A stretch of DNA of 64,000 nt. Origin: Spirosoma fluviale (GTDB lineage: Bacteria > Bacteroidota > Bacteroidia > Cytophagales > Spirosomataceae). Numbering within the stretch: position 1 is the stretch's first letter; each line of letters opens with the position of its first letter. The translations under genes were made by a program, and so were the position numbers. Positions 8,086-16,788 of the stretch are shown one piece after another. The DNA is taken from assembly GCF_900230225.1 (NCBI RefSeq), contig NZ_OCNH01000001.1, forward strand, positions 124,001 through 188,000. The letters are read 5' to 3'. The notes beneath the pieces were generated by a model. That model saw only the letters and a program-made list of their open reading frames with translations. It did no database searches and was not told the DNA's origin.

Positions 8086-9654
8086 TTACTCGATAATCGT
8101 ACAGCCATAACCCGGTACGGTTACGCGGTCGCCAACAAACGAACTGGCGGGTATTGTTTCGAAAACCACACAGCGACACCAGTCCTCGTTCGGGGAAAAG
8201 ACAACCTCGATTGGTTTGCGCGTCAGGTTTTGGATAACCAGAACACAGGGGCCGCCACTCGATTGCTGCCGACTAAAGGCGATGATGCCCTTCTGGCGAA
8301 TACCCGTTGCTACCAGTCGGCTGAGGTTATCATTCAGGATGGGGTGACTGTTTCGGTAGTGAATCAGACGTTTGTAGTGATTAAATAACGAATCAGGATC
8401 GCTTTGCTGCTGTGCCAGTGGCCGAACCGTCTGGCTGGTGCTGTACTTACCCCGACGCCATCGGGTTCGTTGGGTATCGTTGGCCCGGATGTCCCACAAG
8501 AAGGGTTCACGGATAGTTTCGTCGGGTTTCATACCCAGCATACCAATTTCTTCCCCGTAATAAAGGTAGGGGAGGCCCGGAAGCGTGAGTAACAGGTTTG
8601 CCGCCACCTTCAAATGGTCCAGGTTGCCCTTAAGCAAACTGCCAATGCGGTTCTGATCGTGGTTGGAGAGCAGCAGTGCATCAATAAAGTCCGGATTGAC
8701 CGTCGCGAATGTGCTGTGGACATAGGTCAGGTATTCGATCAGGTCTTCAGTGTCGTTCTCCCGCCGGACGATCTCGGCAATCATCAGTTGCAGGTCGAAG
8801 TTGAAGTTGGCTTTCAATCCCCGGAAATACGGCGCAATGTGTTCCGGTCTTGTCCATACTTCGCCTACGGTATACGCGCCGGGTTTGGCGGCTTCCACCA
8901 CGCGCCCGAACTCCTGCCAGAATTCATGGTTTTTGGGTTCTTCGGCTTCGCGGTACAAATGCCGGGCGGCATCGAGCCGGAAGCCATCGACCCCGATCTC
9001 GCTGAGCCAGTAACGGACAATAGTAAAGACCTCTTCCCGAACGGGCCGATAATCGAAGTTAAGGTCGGGCATACCGCTCCAGAACATACCGTAGTATTTT
9101 TCCGGATAGGTGGCCCCCGTTACCGCATGCCACGGGTTTTTCTCACCCGAATCGGCTGTAATGTCGCGGGTGGCTAGTTTACGCCGTTTGATTTCCTCGG
9201 GCCGCAGCCATTTGTAATAATTCCAATAGGGGTTGTCGGGGCCTTTGGATGCCTCCTGAAACCACGTATGCCGAATGCTGGTATGGTGCAGAACCAGGTC
9301 GATAATAACGGCAATGCCGCGCTGGTGGGCTTCGGCAATCAGTCGTTTAAAATCGTCGAGGGTGCCATACTCCGGGTCGATGCCGTAGTAGTCCGTAACA
9401 TCGTATTTATGGTACGTGGGCGATGGACTGACGGGCATCAGCCAAATGGCCGAAACCCCCAGGTCTTTCAGGTAATCGAGTTTGCCGGTTATCCCGTTCA
9501 GGTCGCCAATGCCATCGCCGTTGGAGTCGGCGAAGGAGCGAACGAAAATTTCGTAATGGACACCCGAAACGCCTGTGCGTATCTGGCTGACGGGCAAAGA
9601 GTTGGCCAGAGTATTGGCCTGCGTGTTTATTACTTTAGTACTATCGGAATGCAT
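8086..9654 (-). CDS. GH13 alpha-amylase-family enzyme, cytoplasmic
   Basis: A 522-residue alpha-amylase-family protein without signal peptide. The four GH13 regions are visible: DLVLHHTS (about 119-126), GFRLDAARH with nucleophile Asp228, VGEVW with acid/base Glu265, and SNHDQNR with Asp333. FADSNGDGIGDL near residue 41 is the usual calcium-binding/QpDln-like region of oligo-glucosidases and cytoplasmic amylases. The likely substrates are malto-oligosaccharides or related alpha-glucosides; exact specificity cannot be fixed. A C-terminal beta domain follows from about 440. It is a single gene with a large gap upstream that contains the terminator of the fsa gene. Confidence 0.92.
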   Translation of the reverse strand: MHSDSTKVINTQANTLANSLPVSQIRTGVSGVHYEIFVRSFADSNGDGIGDLNGITGKLDYLKDLGVSAIWLMPVSPSPTYHKYDVTDYYGIDPEYGTLDDFKRLIAEAHQRGIAVIIDLVLHHTSIRHTWFQEASKGPDNPYWNYYKWLRPEEIKRRKLATRDITADSGEKNPWHAVTGATYPEKYYGMFWSGMPDLNFDYRPVREEVFTIVRYWLSEIGVDGFRLDAARHLYREAEEPKNHEFWQEFGRVVEAAKPGAYTVGEVWTRPEHIAPYFRGLKANFNFDLQLMIAEIVRRENDTEDLIEYLTYVHSTFATVNPDFIDALLLSNHDQNRIGSLLKGNLDHLKVAANLLLTLPGLPYLYYGEEIGMLGMKPDETIREPFLWDIRANDTQRTRWRRGKYSTSQTVRPLAQQQSDPDSLFNHYKRLIHYRNSHPILNDNLSRLVATGIRQKGIIAFSRQQSSGGPCVLVIQNLTRKPIEVVFSPNEDWCRCVVFETIPASSFVGDRVTVPGYGCTIIE

Positions 9655-9706
9655 TCAACGGAAAAGTGCTACGTAGTACCAAACCGAGAAAATCACCGAT
9701 GAGTTT

Positions 9707-9735
9707 AAAAAGCCGCAGCGTAACTGCTGCTGCGG
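9707..9735 (-). terminator. Intrinsic terminator of the xylA-fsa unit
   Basis: Stem CCGCAGC/GCTGCGG (9713-9719 with 9729-9735) around a 9-nt loop; read on the minus strand it is followed by a run of T (9707-9711). It lies 35 bases after the fsa stop. Confidence 0.8.
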
Positions 9736-9769
9736 TCAGTCAGAAAGGATAAGTACTTTGCCGGATGAA

Positions 9770-10429
9770 TCAGCCGTTAACCTTTTTGTAGTCGCTTAAG
9801 AATTTCTCCAGACCACTATCCGTCAGCGGATGTTTCAACAGGGCTTTGATGGCACTCAACGGCCCGGTAATGACATCGGCTCCAATCTCGGCGCATTTAA
9901 CAATGTGCATCGGATGCCGAACGGATGCCGCCAGAATCTGGGTGTCGAAGCTGTAATAGTTGCTGTAAATAGTCCGGATCTGGGCAATGAGCGCCAGTCC
10001 GTCTGTCGATATATCGTCCAGGCGACCAACGAAGGGCGACACATACGTAGCACCTGCTTTAGCGGCCAGCAGAGCCTGACCGGCCGAAAAGACCAGGGTG
10101 CAGTTGGTCCGTATCTCTTTTTGACTGAAGTATTTAATGGCTTTGATGCCTTCTTCAATCATAGGGATTTTTACAATAATATTGGGATGCAAGTCGGCGA
10201 GCGCTTCGCCTTCGCGCACCATTCCATCAAAGTCCGTCGCGATCACTTCAGCCGAAATGGGGCCATCTACCAGCTTACAAATGTCCACATAGTGTTTCAA
10301 GACACGGTCCTGCCCCGTAATGCCCTCTTTGGCCATTAAAGAGGGATTTGTCGTCACACCGTCGAGCACACCTAATTCGACAGCTTCCTGAATTTCGGCC
10401 AGATTAGCCGTATCGATGAAAAATTTCAT
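9770..10429 (-). CDS. fsa: Transaldolase-like fructose-6-phosphate aldolase (TalC/FSA family)
   Basis: A 219-residue small transaldolase-family protein. [16 protein letters not shown] and GVTTNPSL at the start and the Schiff-base lysine in IIVKIPM (Lys87) identify the TalC/FSA group, which is shorter than classical transaldolase. It may act as transaldolase in the non-oxidative pentose phosphate pathway or as fructose-6-phosphate aldolase; the sequence alone does not decide. It lies 103 bases downstream of xylA on the same strand and ends at a clear terminator, so the two genes probably form one transcript for pentose catabolism. Confidence 0.9.
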   Translation of the reverse strand: MKFFIDTANLAEIQEAVELGVLDGVTTNPSLMAKEGITGQDRVLKHYVDICKLVDGPISAEVIATDFDGMVREGEALADLHPNIIVKIPMIEEGIKAIKYFSQKEIRTNCTLVFSAGQALLAAKAGATYVSPFVGRLDDISTDGLALIAQIRTIYSNYYSFDTQILAASVRHPMHIVKCAEIGADVITGPLSAIKALLKHPLTDSGLEKFLSDYKKVNG

Positions 10430-10532
10430 GGTTTATACTGGTAGGAGTCAGGGTGGAAGAGTAAACTGATCTGACTACTACCTGCCCGTTAGCCACGGTA
10501 CAGATAGCAGTCAGACTTTAACGGAACGGTAC

Positions 10533-11864
10533 TTAGATGTATTGATTGATAATGCTTTCGAGCCATTCCTGCTTGCCACTGCGGAGTTGTGGCTCGCCGT
10601 TCTCCATAGTATAACTGCGCAGGTCTTCCAGCGTCAGTTTACCTTCTTCAAACGCTTTACCCTGTCCACCATCGAACGAGGCATAGCGCTCATTGCGGAA
10701 TTTGAGGTAATCAGACTCTTTCAGGATGGTATCAGCTACGATGAACGAGCGGGCAAAGGCATCCATACCGCTAATGTGCGCCACAAACAGGTCTTCGAGG
10801 TCGGTCGAGTTACGACGTACTTTGGCGTCGAAGTTGATGCCGCCGGGCTTGATGCCACCCGCCTGATGAATAACAAGGGCTGCTTCTACCAGTTCATACA
10901 GGTTGATTGGGAACTGGTCGGTATCCCAGCCATTCTGGTAGTCGCCCCGGTTGGCGTCGATGCTGCCCAGCATACCCGCGTCGGCGGCCACCTGCAATTC
11001 ATGATCGAAGGTATGGCCCGCCAGCGTTGCGTGGTTCACTTCAATATTTAATTGAAAATCTTTGTCCAGACCGTACTGACGCAGAAAGCCGATAACGGTG
11101 GCGGCATCGTAATCGTACTGGTGTTTGGTTGGCTCCATCGGCTTTGGCTCAATGAAGAACGTGCCTTTAAAGCCTTGCTTACGCGCATAATCGCGGGCCA
11201 TGGTCAGGAACTTCGCCAGATGCTCCACTTCACGCTTCATGTTGGTATTGAGCAGCGACATGTAGCCTTCGCGACCGCCCCAGAAAACGTAATTTTCGCC
11301 ACCCAGCGCAATCGTTGCGTCGATTGAGTTCTTTACCTGTGTACCTGCGTAGGCCAACACCGAAAAGTCGGGGTTGGTTGATGCGCCGTTCATGTAGCGG
11401 GGATTGGAAAATACGTTGGCCGTTCCCCACAGCAGTTTTACGCCACTTTCTTTCTGTTTCTGTTGCCCATATTCGACAATGGCCTGTAGCCGTTTTTCGT
11501 ACTCGGCGGCAGTAGGTGCTTCGTCGACCAGATCGACATCGTGAAAGCAATAGTAAGGAGCGCCTATTTTGGTGATGAACTCAAAGGCGGCATCCATCTT
11601 CAATTTAGCCCGAACAACGGCATCGTTATCCTGATCCCAGGCAAAAACGCGTGTGCCGGGGCCGAAGGGGTCACCACCGGTTCCGGTGAATGTGTGCCAG
11701 TAGCTAATGGCAAATCGCAACTGCTCGCGTAGGGTTTTTCCGCCAATAACTAAATCCGGATTGTACCATTTGAACGCAAGTGGATTTTTAGAGGCACGGC
11801 CTTCGTAAGCGATGGCATCAATACCGGGGAAGAATTCCTGGTTGCCCAGCGTGATCGTTGACAT
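10533..11864 (-). CDS. xylA: Xylose isomerase
   Basis: A 443-residue enzyme, the length of class II xylose isomerases. It interconverts D-xylose and D-xylulose in the cytoplasm. The catalytic region YYCFHDVD carries His108 and Asp111, and the metal ligands are visible in [15 protein letters not shown] and the later [15 protein letters not shown] segment. The gene is followed by the fsa gene and preceded by a Nudix-type regulator gene. Two copies of a 17-bp palindromic operator lie 35-77 bases upstream of the start. Xylulokinase, the expected next enzyme, is not encoded in the window. Confidence 0.97.
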   Translation of the reverse strand: MSTITLGNQEFFPGIDAIAYEGRASKNPLAFKWYNPDLVIGGKTLREQLRFAISYWHTFTGTGGDPFGPGTRVFAWDQDNDAVVRAKLKMDAAFEFITKIGAPYYCFHDVDLVDEAPTAAEYEKRLQAIVEYGQQKQKESGVKLLWGTANVFSNPRYMNGASTNPDFSVLAYAGTQVKNSIDATIALGGENYVFWGGREGYMSLLNTNMKREVEHLAKFLTMARDYARKQGFKGTFFIEPKPMEPTKHQYDYDAATVIGFLRQYGLDKDFQLNIEVNHATLAGHTFDHELQVAADAGMLGSIDANRGDYQNGWDTDQFPINLYELVEAALVIHQAGGIKPGGINFDAKVRRNSTDLEDLFVAHISGMDAFARSFIVADTILKESDYLKFRNERYASFDGGQGKAFEEGKLTLEDLRSYTMENGEPQLRSGKQEWLESIINQYI

Positions 11865-11898
11865 GAGTTGAGAGAGGATTATACCACTTCTGTTTAGT

Positions 11899-11915
11899 AG
11901 TGTAAAGTTGACACT
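11899..11915. promoter_or_regulatory. Operator copy 1 upstream of xylA
   Basis: AGTGTAAAGTTGACACT, an interrupted palindrome (AGTGT...ACACT). It shares the pattern TGTnAAnTTGACAC with the second copy 26 bases away (centre to centre). It lies immediately upstream of xylA and next to the Nudix-type regulator gene, which is the inferred binder. Confidence 0.65.
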
Positions 11916-11924
11916 TATTATTTA

Positions 11925-11941
11925 AATGTCAAATTGACACC
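11925..11941. promoter_or_regulatory. Operator copy 2 upstream of xylA
   Basis: AATGTCAAATTGACACC, with the 13-bp near-perfect core TGTCAAATTGACA. Same pattern as the first copy. Two such sites 26 bp apart suggest cooperative binding by a dimeric repressor. Confidence 0.65.
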
Positions 11942-11970
11942 TACAATTTTTTTCAAAATAATAGACCCGG

Positions 11971-12030
11971 TATTGGTTATTGAAGGATTTACTATTAGGG
12001 AATAACCAATAACAATTAACCAATAACAAT
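11971..12030. repeat. Inverted plus tandem repeat between xylA and the Nudix gene
   Basis: An 11-base arm (11971-11981, TATTGGTTATT) is complementary to 12001-12011. The right side continues as two exact tandem copies of a 14-base unit, AACCAATAACAATT (12003-12016 and 12017-12030). It directly follows the stop of the Nudix gene in transcription order. Confidence 0.6.
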
Positions 12031-12032
12031 TC

Positions 12033-12734
12033 TTACAATATGGTGTCTGAATTCGGGATGAAATTCAGGAAAGAAGAGGTAAGTTGCTGATATTTAGCTG
12101 AATCGACCTGGTAATAAAAGGCTCCTTTTCGGGAAAATCCTTTCTGTTTCTCGTCTAGTTTGATGAGCAGATTCGTAGACAGGATTTTCCGGCTAAAGTT
12201 GCGCTTGTCGAAGTCGGTGTTGTAGATCGCATCGTACAACTTCTTGAGCTGGGGGAGGGTAAACTTTTCGGGTAGTAACTCGAAGCCGATGGGGTGCTGG
12301 GCGGCTTTGTAGCGTAATCGTTTGATGGCCAGATCCACCATGTCGCCGTGGTCGAAAAGCAAAGGCGGTAAATCATAAATGGAAAACCAGCGAGCCTGGA
12401 AACGCTCGGAAATCTTGGACTCATAATCCGCTACTTTAACCAGCGAAAAGTAGGCCACTGAAATCGTTCGGACGATGGGATCGCGATGGGGTTCGCCGAA
12501 TGCATACAACTGTTCCAGGTATACATTGGTCAGGCCGGTCAGGTCAAACAGAATCCGGGCGGCTGCCTGCTCCAGACTTTCGTTGGGTTGAAGCCACCCG
12601 CCCATCAACGACCAGGTCTGTTCTTCAAGACCCCGTTTAACCAACAACACTTTTAAACTCTCTCCATCAAAACCAAAAATGATGGAATCCAAAGCCAGCA
12701 AATACGGCTGCTGTTGTTTGTACTGTTCAACCAT
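12033..12734 (-). CDS. Nudix-domain transcriptional regulator (NrtR/AraR-like)
   Basis: With the ATG at 12734 the product has 233 residues (MVEQYKQQQPYLLALDSIIF); the longer frame begins with TTG. The N-terminal Nudix fold spans about residues 10-140, followed by a winged-helix domain. The Nudix box (GWLQPNESLEQAAARILFDL) keeps Gly, Glu and Arg but lacks the catalytic REUxEE glutamates, so hydrolysis is unlikely and sugar or nucleotide sensing is expected, as in NrtR-family regulators of Bacteroidota sugar genes. It lies upstream of xylA on the same strand with paired operators in between, which points to regulation of xylA-fsa (inference). The effector is unknown. Confidence 0.87.
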   Translation of the reverse strand: MVEQYKQQQPYLLALDSIIFGFDGESLKVLLVKRGLEEQTWSLMGGWLQPNESLEQAAARILFDLTGLTNVYLEQLYAFGEPHRDPIVRTISVAYFSLVKVADYESKISERFQARWFSIYDLPPLLFDHGDMVDLAIKRLRYKAAQHPIGFELLPEKFTLPQLKKLYDAIYNTDFDKRNFSRKILSTNLLIKLDEKQKGFSRKGAFYYQVDSAKYQQLTSSFLNFIPNSDTIL

Positions 12735-12849
12735 TGGCAACTGCCTGCGAAATACGATGATATAATCGCCTGCAAGCTACATAATTCAGATTCTTTGTCC
12801 GTTAGTTGGATAGCTGATTTTCGCACTGTACTGGCAATCTGACCAGTTT

Positions 12850-12921
12850 GCCCGATTAAATTCGGGCTGTAATGTTCAGGATTACTGGATAGCGACCGGC
12901 TATTCTACAGTTATCCTGAAC
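12850..12921. terminator. Two hairpins downstream of the GH10 gene
   Basis: A short stem GCCCGA/TCGGGC at 12850-12867 and a longer imperfect one with GTTCAGGAT...ATCCTGAAC at 12874-12921. They lie between the GH10 stop and the Nudix gene start, both on minus. They probably end the xylanase transcript; T-tracts are weak. Confidence 0.45.
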
Positions 12922-12939
12922 CTAGCGTTAGTAAGTAGC

Positions 12940-14040
12940 TTAGAATTTAACGACACTCCAAAAAGCTTTCTTAGGCTGGTAATTCTGGTCGAATAAGAGG
13001 GGGTAATCTTTGCGGCCCGGAACGGGAAAATTATCGAGCCAGGAGGTTTTGTCCGACACATTCCAGAATGTAACGTTCGTGACGGTCTTCCTGTGTTTCC
13101 GGAACACATCGAACAGCATCTTGTAGTGAGCGGCCTGTTTTTCGTTCATTTCGGGTGTAAACTCGCTGGTGTCTGTTGGTCTTTTTTCCCGACGTTCGTG
13201 CTCTTTTGGATAAACCGACACGTCTAGCTCCGTTATTTGTACGGCTAGACCCAGGCTGGCAAACTGCTTAATCGACGTTTCCAACTCCTGAACGGTAGGT
13301 TCATAGATGGACCAGTGCCCCTGTAAGCCAACGCCGTGAATGGGAACCCCTTTGCTGGTCAATTTCTTAACCAACTGATAGATTTTGGCCCGTTTAGCCG
13401 CATTTTCGGTATTGTAATCATTGTAGAACAAGCGAGCATCCGGATCGGCCTGGTGGGCGTACTCAAATGCCTTCTCGATATACTCGTCTCCTAAGATCTC
13501 GTAGAATTTAGATTTTCGATACACACCGGTACCCGTGTCGGGCACGGCTTCATTGACCACATCCCAGGCGTATATTTTTCCTTTATACCGGGTTGCCACA
13601 TCGGTGATATGACGTTTCATTCGGCTTAAAAGCAGCTCTTTGCTCACCTGCTTCCCGAGGGAGTCGGTAAAAAACCAGCGTGGAGCCTGACTGTGCCAGC
13701 ATAGATTGTGCCCGCGGACTTTGATGCCATTTTTCTGGGCAAAATCGACAATGGCATCGGCATCCCGCCAGAAGTACCGATTCTCTTCAGGGTGGATTGG
13801 CCCCATTTTCATGGCATTTTCGGGCGTAACACTGTTGAACTGCTGAACAATCAGATCTGCTTCCGGCCCTGTCAGGTTGCGCGGTGCTACGGCCACACCG
13901 ATGGGAAAGTATTTTTTATACGCTTCTTTTAACGTTGGTTCGGCAGTTGGCCCGGCATTAAGCCCCATACCAAGCAACCCCATGCCGCTTAAGAGCAGTG
14001 TAACGCCAACCTGGTTTCTAAAGTAAAGTAGTTTTTTCAT
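12940..14040 (-). CDS. GH10 endo-1,4-beta-xylanase
   Basis: A 366-residue single-domain GH10 enzyme that cleaves the beta-1,4-xylan backbone. An N-terminal hydrophobic segment (about 10-28) serves as signal peptide, with a possible alternative cleavage after LNAG. The catalytic acid/base is Glu164 in WDVVNEA and the nucleophile is Glu271 in ITELDVS. Substrate-subsite residues are in FNSVTPENAMKMG and GHNLCWHSQAPRW. A LacI-type operator sits 80 bases upstream of the start. Neighbouring xylose isomerase, GH43 and SusCD genes support a role in xylan utilisation. Confidence 0.96.
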   Translation of the reverse strand: MKKLLYFRNQVGVTLLLSGMGLLGMGLNAGPTAEPTLKEAYKKYFPIGVAVAPRNLTGPEADLIVQQFNSVTPENAMKMGPIHPEENRYFWRDADAIVDFAQKNGIKVRGHNLCWHSQAPRWFFTDSLGKQVSKELLLSRMKRHITDVATRYKGKIYAWDVVNEAVPDTGTGVYRKSKFYEILGDEYIEKAFEYAHQADPDARLFYNDYNTENAAKRAKIYQLVKKLTSKGVPIHGVGLQGHWSIYEPTVQELETSIKQFASLGLAVQITELDVSVYPKEHERREKRPTDTSEFTPEMNEKQAAHYKMLFDVFRKHRKTVTNVTFWNVSDKTSWLDNFPVPGRKDYPLLFDQNYQPKKAFWSVVKF

Positions 14041-14120
14041 ACGGGCATAAAAGGGCTATCTGGCCGAACATCCCTTTGTTGTCTTATTTTCAGTATAAAG
14101 TTCCTGATAATTTTTATAAT

Positions 14121-14134
14121 TGCAACCGATTGCA
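14121..14134. promoter_or_regulatory. LacI-type operator upstream of the GH10 gene
   Basis: TGCAACCGATTGCA, a near-perfect palindrome with the central CG typical of LacI-family sites. It lies 81 bases before the GH10 start. Near-identical copies lie upstream of the LacI gene and upstream of susC. Confidence 0.75.
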
Positions 14135-14375
14135 CTAACTTTTGAGAAAAAAACATAGATTTACATTCCGATTGATAGTCTTTAGCCGTCATTTCTTTTA
14201 TTACAAGGTCTGACGAATGGACTTTCAATACGGGGATAGGTAATAGAACTTGTTAATGGGTAGGCTTACTAGATTGTTTTAAGCCTAAGCTACTAAAAGA
14301 AGTATTAAGTTTCTTATCTAATTTGTTGTCTTTTAGCTAGTTGTTTTATTTTTACTGCTTTGTTCTATTTTTGAC

Positions 14376-14389
14376 TTCAACCGATTGCA
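14376..14389. promoter_or_regulatory. LacI-type operator upstream of the LacI-family gene
   Basis: TTCAACCGATTGCA, one base different from the site at 14121. It lies 67 bases before the regulator start, suggesting autoregulation. The 416-bp divergent gap 14041-14456 otherwise holds AT-rich DNA and no gene. Confidence 0.7.
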
Positions 14390-14456
14390 TAGAAATGCGT
14401 GTGTTGAGCACGGGTGTTCTGTAACGTAGTTGATTTATACTCAGAGTATCGCTCAT

Positions 14457-15476
14457 ATGGAGAAAGAAACGACGATTTATGACATAGCCAGGTTACTGAA
14501 TCTGTCTCCTGCCACTGTAAGTAGAGCACTTAATGACCATCCGGCCATTAATAGTAATACAAAACAGTTGATCAGCAACAAAGCGCTGGAGATGGGCTAT
14601 CGATCAAATACGTTTGCGAGTAACCTACGACGGCAGCAAACCAAAACGATTGGGGTCATTGTACCCAGGCTGGATAGTTCCTTTATGTCGACTGTGCTTT
14701 CGGGGATGGAGAAGGTGGCAAATGAGGCCAACTATAACCTGATTATCAGCCAGTCGCTTGAATCGTCCAGGAAGGAAATGGCCAATGCAAAAACCATGTT
14801 TAACAGCCGGGTAGATGGGTTGCTCGTCTCGCTAGCGGCTGATACCGATAACCTGGAGCATTTTAGCACATTCTTTCGTAAGGGTATTCCCATGATTCTG
14901 TTCGATCGGGTGATGCCGCAGAAAAATTGCACCAATATCGTTATCGACAACCTGAAGGCAGGCTACGAAGCAACTGCCCATTTACTAGGCCAGGGTTGCC
15001 GACGGATCATGCATGTAACCGGCAGCGTTAAGCGAAACGTTTACGCGGACCGGCTCAAAGGGTATAAAATGGCATTACTTGAACACGGGCTCCCGGTTGA
15101 GGATGAACTGATTCGGTTAACAGACTTTACCCGGCAGGATGGTCTTGATGTAGCCGATGAAATTGCCCGGATGCCCTCGCCACCCGACGGCCTCTTTGTT
15201 GCCAGTGATTTATGCGCAGCCAGTTGTATGGGCGGATTAAGGAAAAATGGCTTCTCCATTCCAAAAGATATTGCGGTAGTTGGTTTCAACGATGACCCGA
15301 TTGCGCAACTGGTGGAGCCTAACCTGACAACGATTCACTATCCCGGTCAGGAAATGGGGGAAATAGCGGCTCAAAGTCTGATTAACCACCTCAACGGCCT
15401 TCTGCGTATCAGCACCACAAATACCATCCTCTTAAACTATGAACTGATCGTTCGGGAATCTTCCCGGCGAGTCTGA
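14457..15476 (+). CDS. LacI-family transcriptional regulator of the xylan locus
   Basis: The ATG at 14457 begins MEKETTIYDIARLLNLSPAT, exactly where LacI-type helix-turn-helix domains start; the longer frame from 14430 is rejected. The 339-residue protein has the DNA-binding domain in residues 1-60 with the hinge helix NTFASNLRRQ, and a periplasmic-binding-protein-like sensor domain from about 62 (TIGVIVPRLDSSF). It is divergent from the GH10 gene and 36 bases upstream of the GH43 gene on the same strand. Palindromes of the LacI type occur upstream of its own gene, of the xylanase and of susC. The effector is probably a xylan-derived sugar (inference). Confidence 0.93.
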   Translation: MEKETTIYDIARLLNLSPATVSRALNDHPAINSNTKQLISNKALEMGYRSNTFASNLRRQQTKTIGVIVPRLDSSFMSTVLSGMEKVANEANYNLIISQSLESSRKEMANAKTMFNSRVDGLLVSLAADTDNLEHFSTFFRKGIPMILFDRVMPQKNCTNIVIDNLKAGYEATAHLLGQGCRRIMHVTGSVKRNVYADRLKGYKMALLEHGLPVEDELIRLTDFTRQDGLDVADEIARMPSPPDGLFVASDLCAASCMGGLRKNGFSIPKDIAVVGFNDDPIAQLVEPNLTTIHYPGQEMGEIAAQSLINHLNGLLRISTTNTILLNYELIVRESSRRV

Positions 15477-15512
15477 TTCGCAGACTCAAAGAATTTAAAT
15501 AACCTGTTTCCT

Positions 15513-16565
15513 ATGTTTATCTCAACTAAAATTACTCTTGTTGCTGTCGCGCTGATTGGTGTTGGTCTCCAGGCTGGTTTTTGCCAGAGCACAACGACTC
15601 CCGCCAGCCCCAAACCGCTGGTTACGGATCTGTATACGGCTGACCCGTCGGCGCACGTATTCAACGGGAAGATTTACATCTACCCCTCGCACGATATTGA
15701 GGCCAACGTGCCGGAAGATGACGAAGGCGGGCACTTCAACATGCGCGACTACCATGTTTATTCGATGGATAAAATCAATGGCAAAGTAACGGATCATGGC
15801 GTGGCGCTGGACATTAAGGATGTTCCGTGGGCAGGTCGGCAAATGTGGGCTCCCGATGCCGCTTATAAGAACGGAACCTACTACCTGTACTTCCCCGTAA
15901 AGGATAAAGAAGATGTTTTCCGTATGGGCGTAGCCACCAGCAAATCGCCGACAGGTCCGTTTAAAGCCGAGCCAGCACCCATACCGGGCAGCTACAGCAT
16001 AGACCCGGCGGTTTTTACGGATACGGACGGTACAACGTATATGTACTTTGGCGGCATTTGGGGTGGACAGCTCCAGCGCTGGGCAACCGGTACGTATGAT
16101 AAAACGTTGAAGACTGATTTAGGCAAAGACAACGAGCCTGCGCTAAGTGCCAAAGTCGTTCGGATGAATAAAAATATGCTCACCTTCGACGAGCCGGTCA
16201 AGGATGTACAAATTATCGACAAAGACGGGAAGCCGCTGTTAGCGGGCGACCATGATCGACGTTTCTTTGAAGGTGCCTGGATGCACAAGTACAAGGGGAA
16301 ATATTACTTCTCCTATTCAACCGGCGATACGCACTTTCTGGCCTACGCCACCAGTAACTCTCCCTATGGTCCCTTTACGTATCAGGGCACATTCATGAAG
16401 CCCGTTACCGGCTGGACGACGCACCACTCGATTGTAGAATTTAAAGGCAAGTGGTACATTTTCTACCACGATGTGGAACTGACGGGCAAAACGCATCTAC
16501 GCAATATCAAAATGAGGGAATTGATGCGCAAGCCCGATGGATCAATCGAATTGATTACGCCGTAA
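15513..16565 (+). CDS. GH43-family glycoside hydrolase (arabinofuranosidase/xylosidase type)
   Basis: A 350-residue secreted protein with signal peptide (about 1-24, ending GFCQ). It has the five-bladed propeller pattern of GH43 with the three expected acids: Asp44 in YTADPSAHVF (base), Asp164 in SIDPAVFTD (pKa modulator) and Glu253 in FFEGAWMHK (acid). Members remove arabinofuranose or xylose from arabinoxylan fragments; the exact subfamily cannot be decided by eye. It directly follows the LacI gene and probably shares its transcript. A typical terminator follows at 16587-16620. Confidence 0.92.
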   Translation: MFISTKITLVAVALIGVGLQAGFCQSTTTPASPKPLVTDLYTADPSAHVFNGKIYIYPSHDIEANVPEDDEGGHFNMRDYHVYSMDKINGKVTDHGVALDIKDVPWAGRQMWAPDAAYKNGTYYLYFPVKDKEDVFRMGVATSKSPTGPFKAEPAPIPGSYSIDPAVFTDTDGTTYMYFGGIWGGQLQRWATGTYDKTLKTDLGKDNEPALSAKVVRMNKNMLTFDEPVKDVQIIDKDGKPLLAGDHDRRFFEGAWMHKYKGKYYFSYSTGDTHFLAYATSNSPYGPFTYQGTFMKPVTGWTTHHSIVEFKGKWYIFYHDVELTGKTHLRNIKMRELMRKPDGSIELITP

Positions 16566-16586
16566 CGGCTCGTGATCGTTTCAGGC

Positions 16587-16620
16587 AAAAAGCTCCTTCA
16601 GGTATGAGGGAGCTTTTTTT
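16587..16620 (+). terminator. Intrinsic terminator of the GH43 gene
   Basis: AAAAAGCTCC paired with GGAGCTTTTT around a 12-nt loop, ending in T7; it lies 22 bases after the stop. Confidence 0.88.
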
Positions 16621-16647
16621 GTGGAGTTTTTGTGCTTTCCGTGGTGC

Positions 16648-16753
16648 CGGGTCCTCAGACCCGACATAGGTAGGTTTCTCAAAACCTACCTACATTAATC
16701 GAACAGACAGTAGGTTTCTCAAAACCTACCTTGTCAGGTTTAAGAACCTGACA
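16648..16753. repeat. Cluster of four small hairpins, three sharing a CTCA loop
   Basis: Stems at 16648-16663 (6 bp), 16667-16692 (11 bp) and 16710-16729 (8 bp) all enclose the tetraloop CTCA; units two and three share the sequence TAGGTTTCTCAAAACCTA. A fourth stem, at 16732-16753 (9 bp), has loop TAAG. They fill the gap between two convergent genes. The pattern resembles REP-type interspersed palindromes. Confidence 0.75.
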
Positions 16754-16788
16754 TCACGGGAATAGTACAGAAAAGATTGAGGAATTCA

